Source of the DNA: an uncultured Dermabacteraceae bacterium
GTDB taxonomy: Bacteria > Actinomycetota > Actinomycetes > Actinomycetales > Dermabacteraceae
NCBI GenBank assembly: GCA_943913905.1
Contig: CALTZZ010000109.1
Location: forward strand, 1-7,825
DNA: 7,825 bases
Direction of reading: 5' to 3'
A model generated the notes under the pieces. That model saw only the letters and a list, made by a program, of their open reading frames with translations, did not search any database and was not told where the DNA came from. This document shows positions 6,310 through 7,825 of the stretch, in pieces. How positions within the stretch are numbered: position 1 is the first letter of the stretch; each line of letters begins with the position of its first letter. Both the position numbers and the translations under genes were made by a program.

Positions 6310-7164
6310 ATGCCTTGGACGCCATCTTCTTCCTGCCCCAACACCGTGCTCCACGGCAACAACCTTCCGATCCTCCGATCGCTCCCCAGCGAAACGTTTT
6401 CGCTGATCTACGTGGACCCCCCGTTTAACACGGGGCGCACTCAGCGGCGGGAAACAATCCGGACCGTGCCCAGCAAGACGGGGACGCGGCTCGGTTTCCA
6501 GGGGAAAAGCTACGAAACGGTGCGCGGCGTCGTCACCAGTTACGACGACTCGTTCGAGGACTATTGGGCGTTCCTCGAGCCACGACTGGAAGAGGCCTGG
6601 CGACTCCTCGCCCCTCACGGGACGCTCTACTTGCACCTCGATTTCCGCGAGGTCCACTACGCGAAAGTGCTCCTCGACGCCCTGTTCGGGCGCGAGTGTT
6701 TCCTCAACGAGATTATTTGGGCCTACGACTACGGTGCCCGGACAAAGAAGAAGTGGCCCTCGAAGCACGACACGATTCTCGTGTACGTGAAAGATCTGGC
6801 GCGATACACGTTCAACGCCGAGGCTGTCGATCGCGAGCCGTACATGGCCCCCGGTCTCGTGACCGCCGAGAAGGCCGCGCGCGGCAAACTCCCCACCGAC
6901 GTGTGGTGGCACACGATCGTGTCGCCTACCGGGAAGGAAAAGACCGGGTATCCCACGCAGAAGCCGCTGGGAATCCTGCGTCGCATCATCCAGGCCTCGA
7001 GTAACGAGGGCGACTGGGTTCTGGACTTCTTCGCGGGCTCGGGGACAACCGGCGCGGCGGCAGCCGAGTTAGGCCGACGTTTTCTGCTGATTGATGAGTC
7101 TGACACCGCCATCGAAGTCATGCGAAAACGCTTCGGTGACGACGTTGAATTCCCCACCGGATAG
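6310..7164 (+). CDS. Solitary beta-class DNA amino-methyltransferase, probably adenine-N6
   Basis: This 284-residue protein of the N6/N4 methyltransferase family (PF01555-type) transfers a methyl group from S-adenosylmethionine to DNA. Catalytic motif IV YVDPPFNTG (34-42) comes near the N-terminus. The SAM-binding motif I DFFAGSGTTG (239-248) comes near the C-terminus, the beta-class order. DPPF favours adenine-N6 over cytosine-N4, which usually shows SPPY/F. Long stretches such as FLNEIIWAYDYGARTKKKW, DREPYMAPGL, WWHTIVSPTGKEKTGYPTQKP and the residues between motifs look intact. No restriction endonuclease or specificity subunit flanks it, so it appears to be an orphan. The recognition sequence cannot be read from the protein. 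It is divergent from the YdeI-type/acyP pair and followed by fhs on the same strand. Confidence 0.93.
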   Translation: MPWTPSSSCPNTVLHGNNLPILRSLPSETFSLIYVDPPFNTGRTQRRETIRTVPSKTGTRLGFQGKSYETVRGVVTSYDDSFEDYWAFLEPRLEEAWRLLAPHGTLYLHLDFREVHYAKVLLDALFGRECFLNEIIWAYDYGARTKKKWPSKHDTILVYVKDLARYTFNAEAVDREPYMAPGLVTAEKAARGKLPTDVWWHTIVSPTGKEKTGYPTQKPLGILRRIIQASSNEGDWVLDFFAGSGTTGAAAAELGRRFLLIDESDTAIEVMRKRFGDDVEFPTG

Positions 7165-7179
7165 GAAATCCGAGATTTC
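7165..7179 (+). terminator. Small hairpin directly after the methyltransferase stop
   Basis: GAAATC-CGA-GATTTC is a perfect 6-bp stem with a 3-nt loop, starting at the base after the TAG stop. No T run follows, so any terminator function would be weak. Confidence 0.35.
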
Positions 7180-7198
7180 AGTCACAAGCGGGCCGATG

Positions 7199-7216
7199 GT
7201 CCCGCGGAAGTGGGAC
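7199..7216 (+). repeat. Inverted repeat in the gap before fhs
   Basis: GTCCC (7199-7203) and GGGAC (7212-7216) can pair around an 8-nt loop. It lies upstream of the likely fhs promoter and has no T tract. It could be a weak 3'-end structure of the methyltransferase transcript or simply chance. Confidence 0.3.
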
Positions 7217-7230
7217 GCTACCTCCGGATT

Positions 7231-7262
7231 TTGAGTTCCCCTCAGGTCTGCTCTGACACAAT
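7231..7262 (+). promoter_or_regulatory. Possible fhs promoter
   Basis: TTGAGT (7231-7236) and CACAAT (7257-7262) resemble -35 and -10 elements, but their 20-bp spacing is longer than usual. A start just after them would give a leader of about 45 nt that includes the strong ribosome site. No riboswitch-like fold is apparent. Confidence 0.3.
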
Positions 7263-7314
7263 GAGCGAGCACGCCGCCACCGCGGCAGCCACTCGGAATC
7301 GAAGGAGATTATCA

Positions 7315-7825
7315 ATGACGGCATCGGAGAACCCGGATCTCAAGATCGCTCAGGCGCACACCCTGAAGCCGATCACCGAGATTGCCAAGACCGCCGGCAT
7401 CGCTGAAGACGCCCTCATCCCTTACGGCTGGACCAAAGCCAAGGTCGACATGCGGAAGTTTGAAGCGCCGGAGCGCAAGGGCAAGCTGGTCCTCGTGTCG
7501 GCTCTCTCCCCCACCCCCGCCGGTGAAGGTAAGTCCACCACGACCGTGGGCCTCGCCGACGCATTCACTCTTAAAGGCAAGAAGACCGTTGTGGCCCTGC
7601 GTGAACCCGCGCTCGGCCCGGTCATGGGCGTGAAGGGCGGCGCGACCGGCGGCGGCTACGCCCAGGTGGTCCCCATGGAAGACATCAACCTGCACTTCAC
7701 GGGCGACTTCCACGCGATTCAGATCGCCAACAACACCCTCGCAGCACTAATCGATAACTCGATCCAGCAGGGCAACCCCCTCAACATTGACCCGCGCCGC
7801 ATTCAGTGGAAGCGCGTCGTAGACG
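7315..7825 (+). CDS. fhs: Formate-tetrahydrofolate ligase, N-terminal part (runs off window)
   Basis: The visible 170 codons, out of the roughly 550-560 usual for the family, are open to the window edge. The enzyme joins formate to tetrahydrofolate using ATP to give 10-formyl-tetrahydrofolate for one-carbon metabolism (purines, formyl-Met-tRNA). The ATP-binding loop [16 protein letters not shown] is at 65-80, the family signature [11 protein letters not shown] at 105-115, and the highly conserved [16 protein letters not shown] at 120-135. The ATG at 7315 has a strong GAAGGAG ribosome site 7 nt upstream (7301-7307), unlike the Shine-Dalgarno-poor starts elsewhere in this window. It follows the methyltransferase gene after 150 bp and probably has its own promoter. 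Confidence 0.97.
   Translation, partial: MTASENPDLKIAQAHTLKPITEIAKTAGIAEDALIPYGWTKAKVDMRKFEAPERKGKLVLVSALSPTPAGEGKSTTTVGLADAFTLKGKKTVVALREPALGPVMGVKGGATGGGYAQVVPMEDINLHFTGDFHAIQIANNTLAALIDNSIQQGNPLNIDPRRIQWKRVVD

Noticed and set aside
6247..6912. 221-codon minus-strand frame opposite the methyltransferase
   Set aside because: It mirrors the methyltransferase codons and shows no recognisable domain. The plus-strand gene has clear catalytic motifs.
7165..7314. Tetrahydrofolate riboswitch before fhs
   Set aside because: The gap shows only two short isolated hairpins and no multi-helix aptamer arrangement that I can recognise. The known class is mainly from Firmicutes.

Overview
The window looks like chromosomal DNA from a high-GC Gram-positive actinobacterium. 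The evidence is a uniformly GC-rich sequence, GTG starts, a DUF4333-type lipoprotein, a DrrA/COG3559-type ABC exporter, a solitary beta-class DNA methyltransferase of a kind widespread in Actinobacteria, and several starts that look leaderless. I cannot name the genus. There is no phage, transposon, CRISPR or plasmid signature, and most of the window is ordinary core or near-core content.

Left part (1-1711, genes on the minus strand after the tRNA). A tRNA-Phe (GAA) truncated at its 5' end by the window edge is followed by a strong intrinsic terminator. A minus-strand pair comes next: a TetR-family regulator (1164-508), with a perfect 16-bp palindromic operator just upstream of its GTG start, and a small four-helix membrane protein gene joined to it by an ATGA overlap. 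The membrane gene is broken by a one-base frameshift. Upstream of that pair is a separate gene for a DUF4333-like lipoprotein with its own terminator. Its leader can fold into an 8-bp hairpin that buries the Shine-Dalgarno sequence.

Middle part (1711-5691). An ABC exporter consists of an ATPase (4274-3315) and a two-halved, about 12-helix permease (3318-1711) that overlap by GTGA. It is divergent from an MFS_3/EntS-like efflux gene (4393-5691). The 118-bp divergent region holds a 13-bp palindrome and start-proximal -10-like boxes. Together these genes form an export-rich block, but no substrate can be read from the sequence.

Right part (5692-7825). A coupled minus-strand pair, a YdeI/OmpD-associated-type small protein followed by acylphosphatase (ATGA overlap), is divergent from a solitary beta-class DNA amino-methyltransferase. 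Their start codons are separated by only 34 bp. After a 150-bp gap with two small hairpins, the 5' part of formate-tetrahydrofolate ligase (fhs) runs off the window.

I found no convincing undescribed multi-gene system. The best leads are the RBS-sequestering hairpin before the lipoprotein, the frameshifted TetR partner gene, a recurrent leaderless-start pattern at four genes, and the orphan methyltransferase.
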